This document shows, in pieces, positions 1 through 8,745 of a DNA stretch of 40,220 nucleotides (position 1 is the stretch's first letter; the number at the start of each line of letters is the position of its first letter). Source of the stretch: Lachnospiraceae bacterium (GTDB taxonomy: Bacteria; Bacillota; Clostridia; Lachnospirales; Lachnospiraceae); NCBI GenBank assembly GCA_022776305.1, contig JALFIB010000036.1, positions 1 to 40,220 of the forward strand. The letters run 5' to 3'. The position numbers and the translations under genes were made by a program. A model generated the notes under the pieces. That model was given only the letters and a program-made list of their open reading frames with translations. It was not told the origin of the DNA and searched no databases.

Positions 1-701
1 ATTCCATAGGCGGTGGTGGAGGATTGATTTCTCTTCCCGCCTACCTCATCGCAGGCCTCCCTGTCCATCAAGCAATTGCCACCAATAAAATGTCTTCCAC
101 TTTCGGAACCACTCTGGCTACCATACGTTTCATAAAAAACCGTCTTGTAAACTTCCGTATTGCCGTTTTATCTGTTCTTTTAGCTGTGATCGGCGCTTCC
201 ATCGGTGCAAACCTTTCACTGTTGATACCAGAAAAAATCATGCACTATATTTTGTTTATCGTGTTGCCAGTTTCTGCTTTTATCGTATTAAACAAACAGC
301 TTTTCAAGGAAAGCGATACTGATGACACCGTGATTCCGAATCTGTGCATGTACCTGACTGCTGCAGCGTCCGCTTTCACCATTGGATTATATGATGGATT
401 TTACGGCCCGGGAACCGGTACATTTTTAATCATTTCTTTTACTGTTTTTGCAAAAATGAGCATTCGAAGTGCCAATGCTCATGCCAAGGTGATCAATCTG
501 ACTTCCAATGTGACTTCCCTTGTAGTCTTCCTATTCAATGGCCAGATAATCCTTCCTCTCGGCTTTGCCGCTGCAGTGTGCCACATGGCCGGCAGCTATT
601 TAGGATCAGGGCTGGTACTCGCAAAAGGAGCTAAGATCGTAAGACCGATTATTATCATTGTTTTATTTTTGTTGCTGCTAAAGATACTTGGGATATTTTA
701 A
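1..701 (+). CDS. TauE/SafE (TSUP) family membrane exporter, 5' truncated
   Basis: The reading frame is open from base 3 and begins in mid-protein with SIGGGGGLISLPAYLIAGLP, the glycine-rich first-helix signature of TSUP permeases, so the true start lies left of the window. A second half-repeat with the same type of motif follows (GFYGPGTGTF near residue 130 of the visible part). Several hydrophobic helices run to the C-terminus ILGIF. Family members move sulfite, sulfoacetate or other small organic anions across the cytoplasmic membrane; the substrate here cannot be told. The gene converges on the GntR gene at 824 and ends just before a bidirectional terminator. Its closeness to a catabolic locus may be chance. 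Confidence 0.9.
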   Translation, partial: SIGGGGGLISLPAYLIAGLPVHQAIATNKMSSTFGTTLATIRFIKNRLVNFRIAVLSVLLAVIGASIGANLSLLIPEKIMHYILFIVLPVSAFIVLNKQLFKESDTDDTVIPNLCMYLTAAASAFTIGLYDGFYGPGTGTFLIISFTVFAKMSIRSANAHAKVINLTSNVTSLVVFLFNGQIILPLGFAAAVCHMAGSYLGSGLVLAKGAKIVRPIIIIVLFLLLLKILGIF

Positions 702-720
702 ACATCATTATTTATAAAAA

Positions 721-775
721 GACTGATGTCGTTGAAAAGCAAAATCCTCAAACGACAACAGTCCTTCTGTTTTTT
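721..775. terminator. bidirectional terminator between the TSUP exporter and GntR-1
   Basis: The stem pairs 721-733 with 751-763 (GACTG and GTCGTT arms around one mismatch). A T-run follows on the plus strand (CTGTTTTTT), and a shorter one (CTTTTTAT) on the minus strand. It can end both converging transcripts. The block 752-798 is almost identical to 7674-7718 behind the DapA-family gene. Confidence 0.8.
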
Positions 776-823
776 ATTTATGATACATATTTATTCACAA
801 CGCAATACAGTCCAGATAAAATT

Positions 824-1537
824 CTATACAATCCTCTCTACATTTTGTAAAGCTTTCTTCAAATGTTCATGCATTTCCTCTTCCGCCGTTGATGCATCAT
901 GTTCGGAAAGGGCATTCAGTATTTTGTTATGAAACTCCATTGCCTCATCCACACTGCTCCAGTTTTCCAGATCCTTCTCAAGGAACATCGCATCCTGTAT
1001 GATGTTTCTCATAGCTTGTATCAGCATTTCCAATAAATGGTTTCCTGATGCTCGGGCTATCATAATGTGAAAATCCAGATCTGTCTCGCGGCGTTCCTGC
1101 ACAGAAAGCGTTTTGTCCATCAACTTTTTCTGAAGCTGTTCCAATTCCTCCAGTTCTTTCTCGCTGATCTGATCCGCTGCCCTTTTGCATGCAGAGGTTT
1201 CCAGTACCATCCTTGTATCATATATTTGTTTATAATCAATGTTGTCCAGTACGATCATACGGCTCATCACATCTGAAAGATTATCCGCTTTTGGCCTTGT
1301 CACAAAATTTCCGGTTCCATTTCGCGACTCAACCAACCCTCGTTCTTTCAGTATGTTTAAAGACTCCCTCACTACATTTTTACTTACATTAAAATTGTCT
1401 GCCAAAACCTGCTCGGAAGGCAATCTCGCCTGATCTCCCAGTTCCTCGTTCAAAATCACATCTTCCAGACGGTCTGCTATCTGTTCCGAAAGTTTTGCCC
1501 TGACTATCGTAAAATTGTGAGTCTTCACTGTCTCCAT
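824..1537 (-). CDS. GntR/FadR-subfamily transcriptional regulator (GntR-1)
   Basis: This 237-residue protein has an N-terminal GntR winged helix-turn-helix (about residues 12-80, with LPSEQVLADNFNVSKNVVRES and LKERGLVESRNGTGNFV) and an all-helical FCD effector domain (about 95-230). FCD regulators bind organic acids or sugar acids and usually repress the catabolic operon beside them. It is the last gene of the hydrolase/ABC transporter operon, starting 7 bases after the permease stop, so it is probably translationally coupled. It is clearly paralogous to the regulator at 8746-9459: long identical stretches lie across the HTH and at MIVLDNIDY and QAMRNIIQD. The likely operator is CTGT-N3-ACAG at 7518 and 16357 (inference). 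Confidence 0.93.
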   Translation of the reverse strand: METVKTHNFTIVRAKLSEQIADRLEDVILNEELGDQARLPSEQVLADNFNVSKNVVRESLNILKERGLVESRNGTGNFVTRPKADNLSDVMSRMIVLDNIDYKQIYDTRMVLETSACKRAADQISEKELEELEQLQKKLMDKTLSVQERRETDLDFHIMIARASGNHLLEMLIQAMRNIIQDAMFLEKDLENWSSVDEAMEFHNKILNALSEHDASTAEEEMHEHLKKALQNVERIV

Positions 1538-1544
1538 ACAGTGA

Positions 1545-2492
1545 TCATACCTTTTCAGAACGAGTAACTGATATAATGACAGAGACTAATACAATTAACC
1601 CATACGCCATTTTTTGAACACCATATGGAAGATTCAGGGCTACAAGGATTCCCAGAAGGATCGTAATGGTCAAGGAACCGGCAACCGTACCAAGGTAATT
1701 TCCTTTTCCTCCCAACATCGACGTTCCTCCAATCGCAACGGCTGCAATTGACTGGAATTGGTAAGTGTCACCCATAGCCAGATAACAAGATCCCACTTTT
1801 CCGGCAAGCAGGGCACCGGCAATGCCTGCCGTCACGCCACTGATCGCATAAGATAAAATAACGGTATTGTTTACTTTAATTCCAGAATACTTTGCTACTG
1901 TCGCATTATTCCCGATGGCAAAAAGCTTACGTCCATATTTCATTTTAAAAAGCATCAGCATGATGACTACTGTTAAAATAATCCAGATGATCACCAGATA
2001 AGGGATGCCAAAGAGATTGTCTTGACCAAGCTTTAAAAGGAATTCCGGTGCAGACTGTCCCGGGCTTCCCTGTGTGATCGCTACAAGTGCTCCCTGCAAA
2101 ATAATATTCATACCCAAGGTCATTACAATGGCAGGAACTCTCAAGTATGAGATACAAAATCCGTTAATCGCTCCTAATCCAAAGGTAACTACAAGCATCA
2201 GAGGAATGCCCCATACAAGATTCGCATTACTGGATCCTACCAAATTGGAAACCATATATGCCCCAATGGTCATCATCCACGCTACGGACAGGTCGATTCC
2301 TCCTGTGATGATCACAAGCGTCTGACCGACAGCTACAATACCGATTAACGCTGATTCCAAAAATACTGTCCTGATATGTGACAAGCTGGCAAAGCCAGGC
2401 ATATAAATTGAAAACCCTACAAACAGCGCGATCGCAATCACGTAGCAAAAAACAACTGACTGGTTTCTTTTGATCGTTGCTTTTATGTTCAT
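1545..2492 (-). CDS. ABC sugar-type transporter permease (RbsC family), second copy
   Basis: A 315-residue polytopic membrane protein of the ribose/galactose (BPD_transp_2) permease family. GIVAVGQTLVIITGGIDLSVAWMM near residue 55 is the family signature, and the late loop AIGGTSMLGGKGNYLGTVAG matches the EAA-like region that contacts the ATPase. Its start codon overlaps the stop of the upstream permease (TAATG), which implies coupled translation and a heteromeric permease. The substrate is unknown. Family members import pentoses, hexoses, autoinducer-2 and polyols. Confidence 0.93.
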   Translation of the reverse strand: MNIKATIKRNQSVVFCYVIAIALFVGFSIYMPGFASLSHIRTVFLESALIGIVAVGQTLVIITGGIDLSVAWMMTIGAYMVSNLVGSSNANLVWGIPLMLVVTFGLGAINGFCISYLRVPAIVMTLGMNIILQGALVAITQGSPGQSAPEFLLKLGQDNLFGIPYLVIIWIILTVVIMLMLFKMKYGRKLFAIGNNATVAKYSGIKVNNTVILSYAISGVTAGIAGALLAGKVGSCYLAMGDTYQFQSIAAVAIGGTSMLGGKGNYLGTVAGSLTITILLGILVALNLPYGVQKMAYGLIVLVSVIISVTRSEKV

Positions 2493-3460
2493 TACTCAAC
2501 CAGCTCCTTTCTTTCGTGGCGAATCTCAGAAATTGTTGAGAACAATACTGCTATGATCAGCAATGCTCCCTGAAATAACGTCGACCAGTAAGAGGATGCC
2601 CCTGCAAATACTAACAGGTCATTGATTGCTTTGAATGTTAAAACACCTACAACGGTACCATACTGCCCGCCAATACCACCTGTTAAAAGGGTTCCTCCGA
2701 TTACGGTAGCTGCAATAGCCTGGTTAAAGAAACTTTCACCGGCTGTAGGAGAACCTGTTGCTGTTACTGCAACTCGATACAAACCACAAAGGGAAGCAAA
2801 TACTCCTGAAGCTGCATAGGCAAAGTAATTTACTCTTTTTACGTTAATACCATTTAAAGAAGCTGCATGGGCATTGTTTCCTACCGCATACAAGGAAATA
2901 CCCAGATTTGTTTTCTTAAACCATGTCCACAATAAGAGACACACTATGATGATAATCAGAGCTACAGAGAATTTCCCTCCGAACCGATGCGTGAGCGCGC
3001 TTACAAATCTCCACGGGACATCCCCTCCGTCTTTCGGTAAAACAAGATATGCAATACCTCCACAGATATACCAGGTTGCAAATGTAACGATAAAGGGCTG
3101 GATCTTGAATTTCTGGATAATAAAGCCATTGAAAAATCCAACTCCTACTCCGATGGCAATGCATAATACACACACTAGAACAACCGATACCCAATTGTCT
3201 TGCATATACACTGCCGCAACACTGCTGGTTATACTGATCACACCTGCTATAGACAAGTCAATACCGCCCACAAGAAGTACAAATGTCTCACCGACCGCAG
3301 CAAATAGAAGCGTGATGGCCGATTCAGCCTTTAAACTGATCCAGCTCATAGTCAGTAAATTCGGCTGCAGGCAAAAGGTGATCGCTTCCAAAATCACAAA
3401 CAAAATAATAGATACTTTAGCGGGTGATTTCCAAAATGCTGATTCTTTGATTTTTTTCAT
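2492..3460 (-). CDS. ABC sugar-type transporter permease (RbsC family), first copy
   Basis: A permease of about 322 residues with the motif AAVGETFVLLVGGIDLSIAGV and the later ATVIGGTLLTGGIGGQYGTVVG. I set the start at the ATG at 3460 (MKKIKESAFW), because a GGGAGGA ribosome binding site lies just upstream. The longer in-frame GTG start at 3475 would put that site inside the gene. It follows the ATPase gene by 15 bases. It pairs with the next gene as the two membrane halves of one importer. Confidence 0.92.
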   Translation of the reverse strand: MKKIKESAFWKSPAKVSIILFVILEAITFCLQPNLLTMSWISLKAESAITLLFAAVGETFVLLVGGIDLSIAGVISITSSVAAVYMQDNWVSVVLVCVLCIAIGVGVGFFNGFIIQKFKIQPFIVTFATWYICGGIAYLVLPKDGGDVPWRFVSALTHRFGGKFSVALIIIIVCLLLWTWFKKTNLGISLYAVGNNAHAASLNGINVKRVNYFAYAASGVFASLCGLYRVAVTATGSPTAGESFFNQAIAATVIGGTLLTGGIGGQYGTVVGVLTFKAINDLLVFAGASSYWSTLFQGALLIIAVLFSTISEIRHERKELVE

Positions 3461-3475
3461 TGATCTTCCTCCCAC

Positions 3476-4972
3476 TTAAACAGCCTGTTCACCCACAGAT
3501 ACACGGATGATGTTTTCCCTGCTGATTAATTCTTCATCCAGCCTTCCGGTGATCCTACCATTATTCATAATAACGATACTGTTGCAAACGTTTACCAATT
3601 CTTCCGTATCGGTAGAGTAAAACAGGATTGCCTTGCCTTCTTTTGCAAATTGTTTTGTAATATTGAACATTTCCTTTTTCGTTCCCACATCCACACCTCG
3701 GGTAATATCATACATAAGGACGATATCAGGCTCTGTAGCAATTTCTTTTGCCAAAACTACCTTTTGCTGGTTACCGCCACTCAAGGTACCTGTCAGCGTC
3801 TCGGGAGATTCAGCTTTTATTGAAAGTGCTTTCATACCGCGTTCAACGACTTCCGCCTCTTTTGATTTTGATAAGAAAAGCCCGCTGCATACTTTATTCA
3901 AACACGGCAGCACAATGTTTTCACGTACACTTTGTTTCAACACAATTCCTTGAATACCACGTTCTTCAGGAATCAATGCGATTTTTTTCTCCATCGCTTT
4001 TGAGGTACTATTCAGTTTTACAACCTCTCCATTGATCTTGATTTCTCCTTTGTATGGCATTAAACCAAATAAACATTTGAATAATTCCGACTGTCCCTGT
4101 CCGGCCAATCCTCCTACTCCCAGAATCTCACCGGCTCTGATATCAAGATTAATATTGCGAAGAGAATGTCCACAGTTCACGTCTTTCATTGATACAACAA
4201 CTTTGTTTTCCTGCGTGAACCTTTCTTTCTTTGGATAGTACCCTCCGATCTCACGCCCCAGCATCAACGCCACAAGCTGGTCGGCATCTGCCTCTTCCAT
4301 TTTTAGGTCTGCTACATCAGTTCCTGCACGGTACACAATGACTCTGTTGCAAAGGGAACGGATTTCGTCAAGTCGGTGAGAAATGAAAATGATCACTTTC
4401 TGTTCTTTTGATAAACGGCGAATAATATCCATCAGCCATTTTGCATTTTTTTCTGACAGCGCCGAGGTTGCCTCGTCAAAAATAATGATATCCCCATCCC
4501 TGTTCAGCGCTTTCAAAATTTCCAGAACCTGTTTTTGTGATAAAGACAGCGTCTTTACTTTCGTTTTCGGATCCATCGGTTCCAAATCATATTTTTTAAA
4601 TAATTCAATCGTTTTCTTTTCCAGGTCTTTGTAGTTGACTCTGCGTACGGCATTTGTCTCATAAAATCCTAAGAAAAGGTTTTCTGCAATCGTAAGCTCC
4701 GGTACGAGGCTTAATTCCTGATATACGGCACATATCTTCTGTTCAATTGCATTTTTCGTGCTGGTAATATTCAATTTTTTCCCTTCAAAATAGATTTCTC
4801 CGGAATCCGGCTTATATTCGCCGCAAAGTGTCTTTATCAGCGTACTTTTTCCCGCTCCGTTTTCTCCCAAAAGGGCTACGATATCGCCTCTGTCTGCATT
4901 AAAATTAGCATTGTCCAGAGCCTTTACTCCGGGAAAGGACTTACATACGTTTCTCATTTCAAAATCAGACAT
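3476..4972 (-). CDS. ABC transporter ATPase with two nucleotide-binding domains (RbsA/MglA type)
   Basis: At 498 residues it has the usual length for the double-domain sugar ATPases. Domain 1 has a perfect Walker A (GENGAGKST near residue 36), a weak signature (LSLSQKQ) and Walker B IIIFDEATSAL. Domain 2 has a degenerate Walker A (GLAGQGQSE), a good signature (LSGGNQQKVVLAKE) and MYDITRGVDVG in place of the common EPTRGIDVG. Such asymmetry is normal for this family, although YDI for EPT is a little unusual. It energises the two downstream permeases. A ribosome binding site AGAAAGGA precedes the ATG. Confidence 0.95.
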   Translation of the reverse strand: MSDFEMRNVCKSFPGVKALDNANFNADRGDIVALLGENGAGKSTLIKTLCGEYKPDSGEIYFEGKKLNITSTKNAIEQKICAVYQELSLVPELTIAENLFLGFYETNAVRRVNYKDLEKKTIELFKKYDLEPMDPKTKVKTLSLSQKQVLEILKALNRDGDIIIFDEATSALSEKNAKWLMDIIRRLSKEQKVIIFISHRLDEIRSLCNRVIVYRAGTDVADLKMEEADADQLVALMLGREIGGYYPKKERFTQENKVVVSMKDVNCGHSLRNINLDIRAGEILGVGGLAGQGQSELFKCLFGLMPYKGEIKINGEVVKLNSTSKAMEKKIALIPEERGIQGIVLKQSVRENIVLPCLNKVCSGLFLSKSKEAEVVERGMKALSIKAESPETLTGTLSGGNQQKVVLAKEIATEPDIVLMYDITRGVDVGTKKEMFNITKQFAKEGKAILFYSTDTEELVNVCNSIVIMNNGRITGRLDEELISRENIIRVSVGEQAV

Positions 4973-4991
4973 ATTCGTTCCTTTCTAAAAC

Positions 4992-5026
4992 TATAGTGGG
5001 ACCATTCTTACAACAGCCCCACTATA
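4992..5026 (-). other. intercistronic hairpin between binding-protein gene and ATPase gene
   Basis: A 9-bp perfect stem (TATAGTGGG with CCCACTATA) closes a 17-base loop and is followed in the minus transcript by a short T-rich stretch. It sits in the 91-base gap after the solute-binding protein gene. Such hairpins often stabilise the binding-protein message or partly terminate transcription, so that the binding protein exceeds the membrane parts. That role is inferred. Confidence 0.6.
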
Positions 5027-5063
5027 TGATTCAATTAATCAACATCAGAATTCTATTGCTAAT

Positions 5064-6206
5064 TTACTCTTCTCCAGTTAATACGCTCATCGGAATATCA
5101 ATACCAAAATCGCTGTTTACTGGCGGCCAGATCAATTCGTCCGGACCATCTTCGAAGTAGTTAACGCCTTCTTCAGCCTGCTCGATCACTACATCAGAGT
5201 ATTCTCCCATGTCATATCCAACAGATGTAGCAACGAATGCACAGTCGAGAACTGTTGTTTCTTCCATCTCTTCTCCGTCAAGGATACGGATAGCAAAGTT
5301 CAATGCATTTGCACTTAAACCTGCATAATAAGCATCAATGATACCTTCCGCACCGTTTGCCATCAGGGCTTTCAGGTTTCCGTTGTATCCGCCGCCGCAG
5401 CTTACCGGAATGTCAAGTCCTGCTTTGCTGAATGCGTTGATGACCGCTGATACATAACCTTGAGTTGTAACTGCATCAATATCTTCATTTGCTGCGATCA
5501 AGCTTGAAAGAGCCTGCTCACCTTTTGCAGGATCATAATCGTCCTGATAAGAAGCAAGAATATTGATGTTCTCATAAGTTTCAAATACTTCTACAGATGC
5601 ATTGTATTCCAGTTCTGCTTCAGCAGCACCCTGAAGGCCTTCACAGAGAACAACATTTCCTTCTTCACCGATTGCCTGTGCCATCCATGTAGAGATGATC
5701 CTGTAGTTTCTGTCGCCATCAAATTTGATGTGGTAAACATTATCTGCTGAGATAGAAGCCGGCTGGTCAAATACTACAACAAGGATACCTGCATCTACCG
5801 CTCTCTGGATTGCCTGATTTACACCTGTCTCAGATGCCGGGTCAACAAGGATTGCATCGTATCCCTGAGCTGCAAGGGCATCAATAGAGGCTGACTGTGA
5901 CTCTGCATCATTTTCACAGTTTACGATGGTCAGTTCACATCTGCTTGCATACGGTTCCTGAGATGCAACATATTCAGCAATTGCCTCCATCTGCTGTCTC
6001 CAGTCATTACCCATGTAAGAATTGCTCAGAGCGATCTTATAGGTATCACCTTCCGGATTGATTTTGTCGGTATCTGTTTCTCCCGCTGTTTCTTCAGCCG
6101 CTTCCGTCACGGCTTCTGTCTCCTCAGCAAATACGCTCATGCTTCCGACCATCGATGTTGCAACCATTGTTGCTCCAAGTAAACATGCTACGACTTTCTT
6201 TTTCAT
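5064..6206 (-). CDS. ABC transporter substrate-binding protein (periplasmic-binding protein type 1, sugar)
   Basis: About 380 residues. The start at 6206 (MKKKVVACLLG) is chosen because AGGAGGG lies just upstream; the ATG 45 bases earlier has no such site. The N-terminus is a signal peptide ending near SVFA-EET. It is followed by an acidic Thr/Glu-rich spacer and a two-lobed binding domain (YKIALSNSYMGNDWRQQ, GYDAILVDPAS, VVVFDQPAS). No lipobox cysteine is present, which is unusual for a Gram-positive binding protein that must stay at the membrane. It leads the rbs-type transporter genes behind the M24 hydrolase and probably delivers the substrate of that operon. Confidence 0.92.
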   Translation of the reverse strand: MKKKVVACLLGATMVATSMVGSMSVFAEETEAVTEAAEETAGETDTDKINPEGDTYKIALSNSYMGNDWRQQMEAIAEYVASQEPYASRCELTIVNCENDAESQSASIDALAAQGYDAILVDPASETGVNQAIQRAVDAGILVVVFDQPASISADNVYHIKFDGDRNYRIISTWMAQAIGEEGNVVLCEGLQGAAEAELEYNASVEVFETYENINILASYQDDYDPAKGEQALSSLIAANEDIDAVTTQGYVSAVINAFSKAGLDIPVSCGGGYNGNLKALMANGAEGIIDAYYAGLSANALNFAIRILDGEEMEETTVLDCAFVATSVGYDMGEYSDVVIEQAEEGVNYFEDGPDELIWPPVNSDFGIDIPMSVLTGEE

Positions 6207-6265
6207 TTGATTCCCTCCTGTTTTCTTTTTCTTTTTGTGTATGGTAAGCATTCCTGCTTAGGCCC

Positions 6266-7429
6266 TTAATGGATCCCCCACGGGAACTTATTCAATGGAA
6301 CTGCCCCGTTTGATGTGATATGGAGCATACGCTCTAATCGTACTCCGGTTTTTCCTGATTTTCCCGTATACATCTGTGGTTCAATGCAGACTACCATGTT
6401 TTCTTCTATCACAGAATCATCAACATATGTGAATCTAGGATTTTCATTTACATTACAGCCAATCTGATGTCCCTGATAACTACAGAATGTCATGTTGTGT
6501 TTTTTATACTGTTCTTCCATGATGCTGTTCACTTCTTTAAAAGTCCGCCCCGGATAAATCGCCTCCAGTCCGGCGTCGAAAGCATCTTTTACTGCCCTGA
6601 AATACCTAAGCTGTTCCTCATCCGGTTTTGCCCAAAATACAACGGAATTTGAACAATCTCCCCAGTATCCGTTTACCCTTGGGCTAATATCCATAATTGC
6701 AATATCGCCTTTTTCCACTTTTCGGCAAGTGGGGCCAAGAGGGTAATCGCTAAGCCCTGTATTTGGCCCGGTAACCAACTCACCAACGAAAGGTGTCAGG
6801 CAACCGGCTGCTTTTGATGCAGCTTTTTGCACTTCGAACCAAATATCCATCTCTGTGTAATTCCCTTCGTTCTGGGAAATCTCATATAATCTTTCCTGCG
6901 CTGCATCTGCCACTCTGGCTGCTTCAGCAAGGCCCCTGATATCCTCAGGGGTTTTAATATAACGGCTGTCAATCATAATCTGGGATACGTTTTCAATGAT
7001 ACACGCAGGAAGTACCTTTTTGATCACTGAAAGAGTATGTTCAACTGTAAAATTCGGTTCTATTCCTACTACAGGCTTTTCCTTTCCTCCAGCCATTTCT
7101 CCCAAAACTTTACTCAATGTACCATCATAATTAAGATCTACATCGTTAGTTTCTAAATGAGTAAAGGATCGAAAAGTTGCCGCATCCGTAATTCCCGAAC
7201 GGATAATTTTGTTTCTATACATGTCTGATGAAACCAGCTGTACTTTCTCATTTTCCGCATCTACAACAGCTGTCACCATGGGAATTCCGTTGGATACATC
7301 TCCCATCCATGCCGGCCAAAAGGGAACATCAAATCCACTGACGTATTTAATATTGGCTCCATTTGTCAAAACCGCTAAGTCCATTCCCTGCTCTCTCATT
7401 TTTTGAAAGACCTTTTTATCTCCGTGCAT
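6266..7429 (-). CDS. M24-family metallohydrolase (creatinase/Xaa-Pro peptidase fold)
   Basis: A 387-residue protein with an N-terminal creatinase-like domain (1-160) and a C-terminal pita-bread domain. All five metal ligands of the M24 family are visible: Asp247, Asp258, His321, Glu350 and Glu366. It should therefore bind two metal ions and be active. Family members cleave Xaa-Pro peptides, creatine or ectoine, and one branch is a DMSP lyase, so the substrate is open. It is the first gene of the operon that continues into the ABC importer and GntR-1, which suggests it acts on the imported compound. GGAGG precedes the ATG; a SigA promoter lies about 100 bases upstream. Confidence 0.88.
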   Translation of the reverse strand: MHGDKKVFQKMREQGMDLAVLTNGANIKYVSGFDVPFWPAWMGDVSNGIPMVTAVVDAENEKVQLVSSDMYRNKIIRSGITDAATFRSFTHLETNDVDLNYDGTLSKVLGEMAGGKEKPVVGIEPNFTVEHTLSVIKKVLPACIIENVSQIMIDSRYIKTPEDIRGLAEAARVADAAQERLYEISQNEGNYTEMDIWFEVQKAASKAAGCLTPFVGELVTGPNTGLSDYPLGPTCRKVEKGDIAIMDISPRVNGYWGDCSNSVVFWAKPDEEQLRYFRAVKDAFDAGLEAIYPGRTFKEVNSIMEEQYKKHNMTFCSYQGHQIGCNVNENPRFTYVDDSVIEENMVVCIEPQMYTGKSGKTGVRLERMLHITSNGAVPLNKFPWGIH

Positions 7430-7517
7430 TTTTTACCTCCGGTCTGCCTTTTTACCATTTCTCTCTTTATGTTGCTTTGCTTGCAATGTTTATTCCTTTT
7501 TTGTTTTATTCCTTGTC

Positions 7518-7532
7518 ACCTGTCTTACAGGT
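7518..7532 (-). promoter_or_regulatory. candidate GntR operator at the M24/ABC operon start
   Basis: The perfect inverted repeat ACCTGT-CTT-ACAGGT lies directly after the -10 box, over the expected transcription start. The core CTGT-N3-ACAG recurs at 16357-16367 in the same place relative to the other promoter. Short palindromes of the TGT-N3-ACA kind are typical of FCD-type GntR repressors (family knowledge). Binding by GntR-1 or GntR-2 is inferred. Confidence 0.7.
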
Positions 7533-7561
7533 ATGATACACCCCCTCCCCGATTGTGTCAA
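7533..7561 (-). promoter_or_regulatory. SigA promoter of the M24-ABC-GntR-1 operon
   Basis: Read on the minus strand: -35 TTGACA, spacer of exactly 17, -10 TATCAT. The flanks upstream (TGTGGAA before the -35) and downstream (operator, then GTGACAAG) match those of the promoter at 16370-16398. An inverted repeat TGTG-N7-CACA overlaps the -35 in both. Confidence 0.85.
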
Positions 7562-7635
7562 TTCCACATTTTAGACGAATTATACACTATTTTTTTGTGC
7601 ATATTTAACAATTTATTTTCTGTAGAAATACACAA

Positions 7636-7688
7636 AAGGACTGCTGCCATTGGTGAGCATTATAAACTCACGAACGACAACAGTCCTT
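7636..7688. terminator. terminator behind the DapA-family gene
   Basis: Arms AAGGACTG (7636-7643) and CAGTCCTT (7681-7688) form the stem, with an inner GTGAG/CTCAC pair. The T-run is short on the minus strand (CCTTTTGTG) and better on the plus strand (CTGTTTTTATTT). It ends the GntR-2/aldolase unit. The remaining sequence of the 339-base gap 7430-7768 is the promoter and operator listed above. Confidence 0.7.
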
Positions 7689-7768
7689 CTGTTTTTATTT
7701 ATGATACGTATTCATTCAAAAATAGTGTATCAATATTCCATTTTGATTCTGTTTTGCTTCTAACTTGA

Positions 7769-8674
7769 TTAGATCAATACGTGCTTGTAGTCAAGTCTGT
7801 TCATCTCGTCAAGCAATGCTTTTTCCTGCTCCGGTGTAAGGTTTTCCATCGGACGTCTCATGTTGCTTGTCTTGATGATGCCTTCCTCTTTCAGGATTAC
7901 TTTGTATGCAGCGATATTGTTGATTGCACACATGGTTGCATTCAGCACGTTTGTACGACGCTGTAATTTTGTAGCAAGATCATAATCTTTCTTCTGTACA
8001 GCATCCCAGATTGCAGCATAGTGCTCTCTAACGATCATAGCGTTTCCGGATACGACACCGTCTCCGCCTACTGCGCAAAGTGCTTCAAAGAGATGGTCCG
8101 GTCCAACAAGAACGCTGAACTTCTCGTCATTTACCATCATGAACTGCTGAAGCTTTGTGAAATCCGGATAGCTGTATTTGATACCCAGTACGTTCGGGCA
8201 CTGTTTTGCAACTGCTTCACAAACTGCAGCGTTTACGTCATTGATCGCATTCTGCGGAATTGCATACATATATACCGGGAAATCTTTGGATACGCTGTTT
8301 GCAACTGCTACATAGAAATCAATCAGTCCCTGATCGCTCAGTTTGTAGAATGCCGGTGTAACAACACCGATTCCGTCTGCACCGATCTTCTCAGCATGCT
8401 GAGCCAGTTCGATAGTATCTTTCAGGTTCCAAGCACCAACATGAACAAATACCGGTACTCTCTTTGCAGCCTGAGCTACTGTTACTTCAGCAACCAGTTT
8501 TCTCTCCTCAACTGTCAGGTACATCATTTCACCTGTTGTTCCGCAAGGATAAAGGCACTGAAGACCGCCATCGATCACATAATCAACAAGGCTCTTCAAA
8601 GATTCTACATCGATGGTATCCTCATCTGTAAGCGGTGTAACGATTGGTACTACTGTTCCATATAATTTCTGCAT
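7769..8674 (-). CDS. DapA/N-acetylneuraminate lyase family aldolase
   Basis: A 301-residue class I aldolase of the DHDPS/NAL family. Visible marks are the GTTGE carboxylate-binding loop (45-49), the active-site tyrosine in VYMYAIP (Tyr137) and the Schiff-base lysine in GIKYS (Lys166). The family joins or cleaves pyruvate with an aldehyde. A catabolic setting with sugar-acid type dehydrogenases points to a 2-keto-3-deoxy acid or similar lyase rather than lysine biosynthesis (inference). It follows GntR-2 by 71 bases, with AGGAGAG before its ATG, and ends at a terminator. Confidence 0.9.
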   Translation of the reverse strand: MQKLYGTVVPIVTPLTDEDTIDVESLKSLVDYVIDGGLQCLYPCGTTGEMMYLTVEERKLVAEVTVAQAAKRVPVFVHVGAWNLKDTIELAQHAEKIGADGIGVVTPAFYKLSDQGLIDFYVAVANSVSKDFPVYMYAIPQNAINDVNAAVCEAVAKQCPNVLGIKYSYPDFTKLQQFMMVNDEKFSVLVGPDHLFEALCAVGGDGVVSGNAMIVREHYAAIWDAVQKKDYDLATKLQRRTNVLNATMCAINNIAAYKVILKEEGIIKTSNMRRPMENLTPEQEKALLDEMNRLDYKHVLI

Positions 8675-8745
8675 TTCTTTCTCTCCTTTTATGTGTGTAT
8701 TTATTTTAATTAATAGATACCGTTTTTATAAACCGAATCACTGGG

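Noticed and set aside
2874-3479. 201-aa open frame on the plus strand opposite the permease gene
   Set aside because: It lies wholly antisense to a well-supported membrane permease; its composition (many Thr, Pro, Asn) is that of a reversed hydrophobic gene.
7403-7768. 121-aa open frame on the plus strand in the M24/aldolase gap
   Set aside because: The stretch is explained by a promoter, an operator and a terminator of the minus strand; the protein looks like translated AT-rich non-coding DNA.
8021-8665. 214-aa open frame on the plus strand opposite the aldolase gene
   Set aside because: It is antisense to a DapA-family gene with all catalytic residues, and no ribosome binding site precedes it.
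7769-8674. dapA of lysine biosynthesis
   Set aside because: It is regulated with a GntR/FCD gene inside a transport and dehydrogenase locus, and the usual YNVP block is YAIP here; family-level naming is safer.
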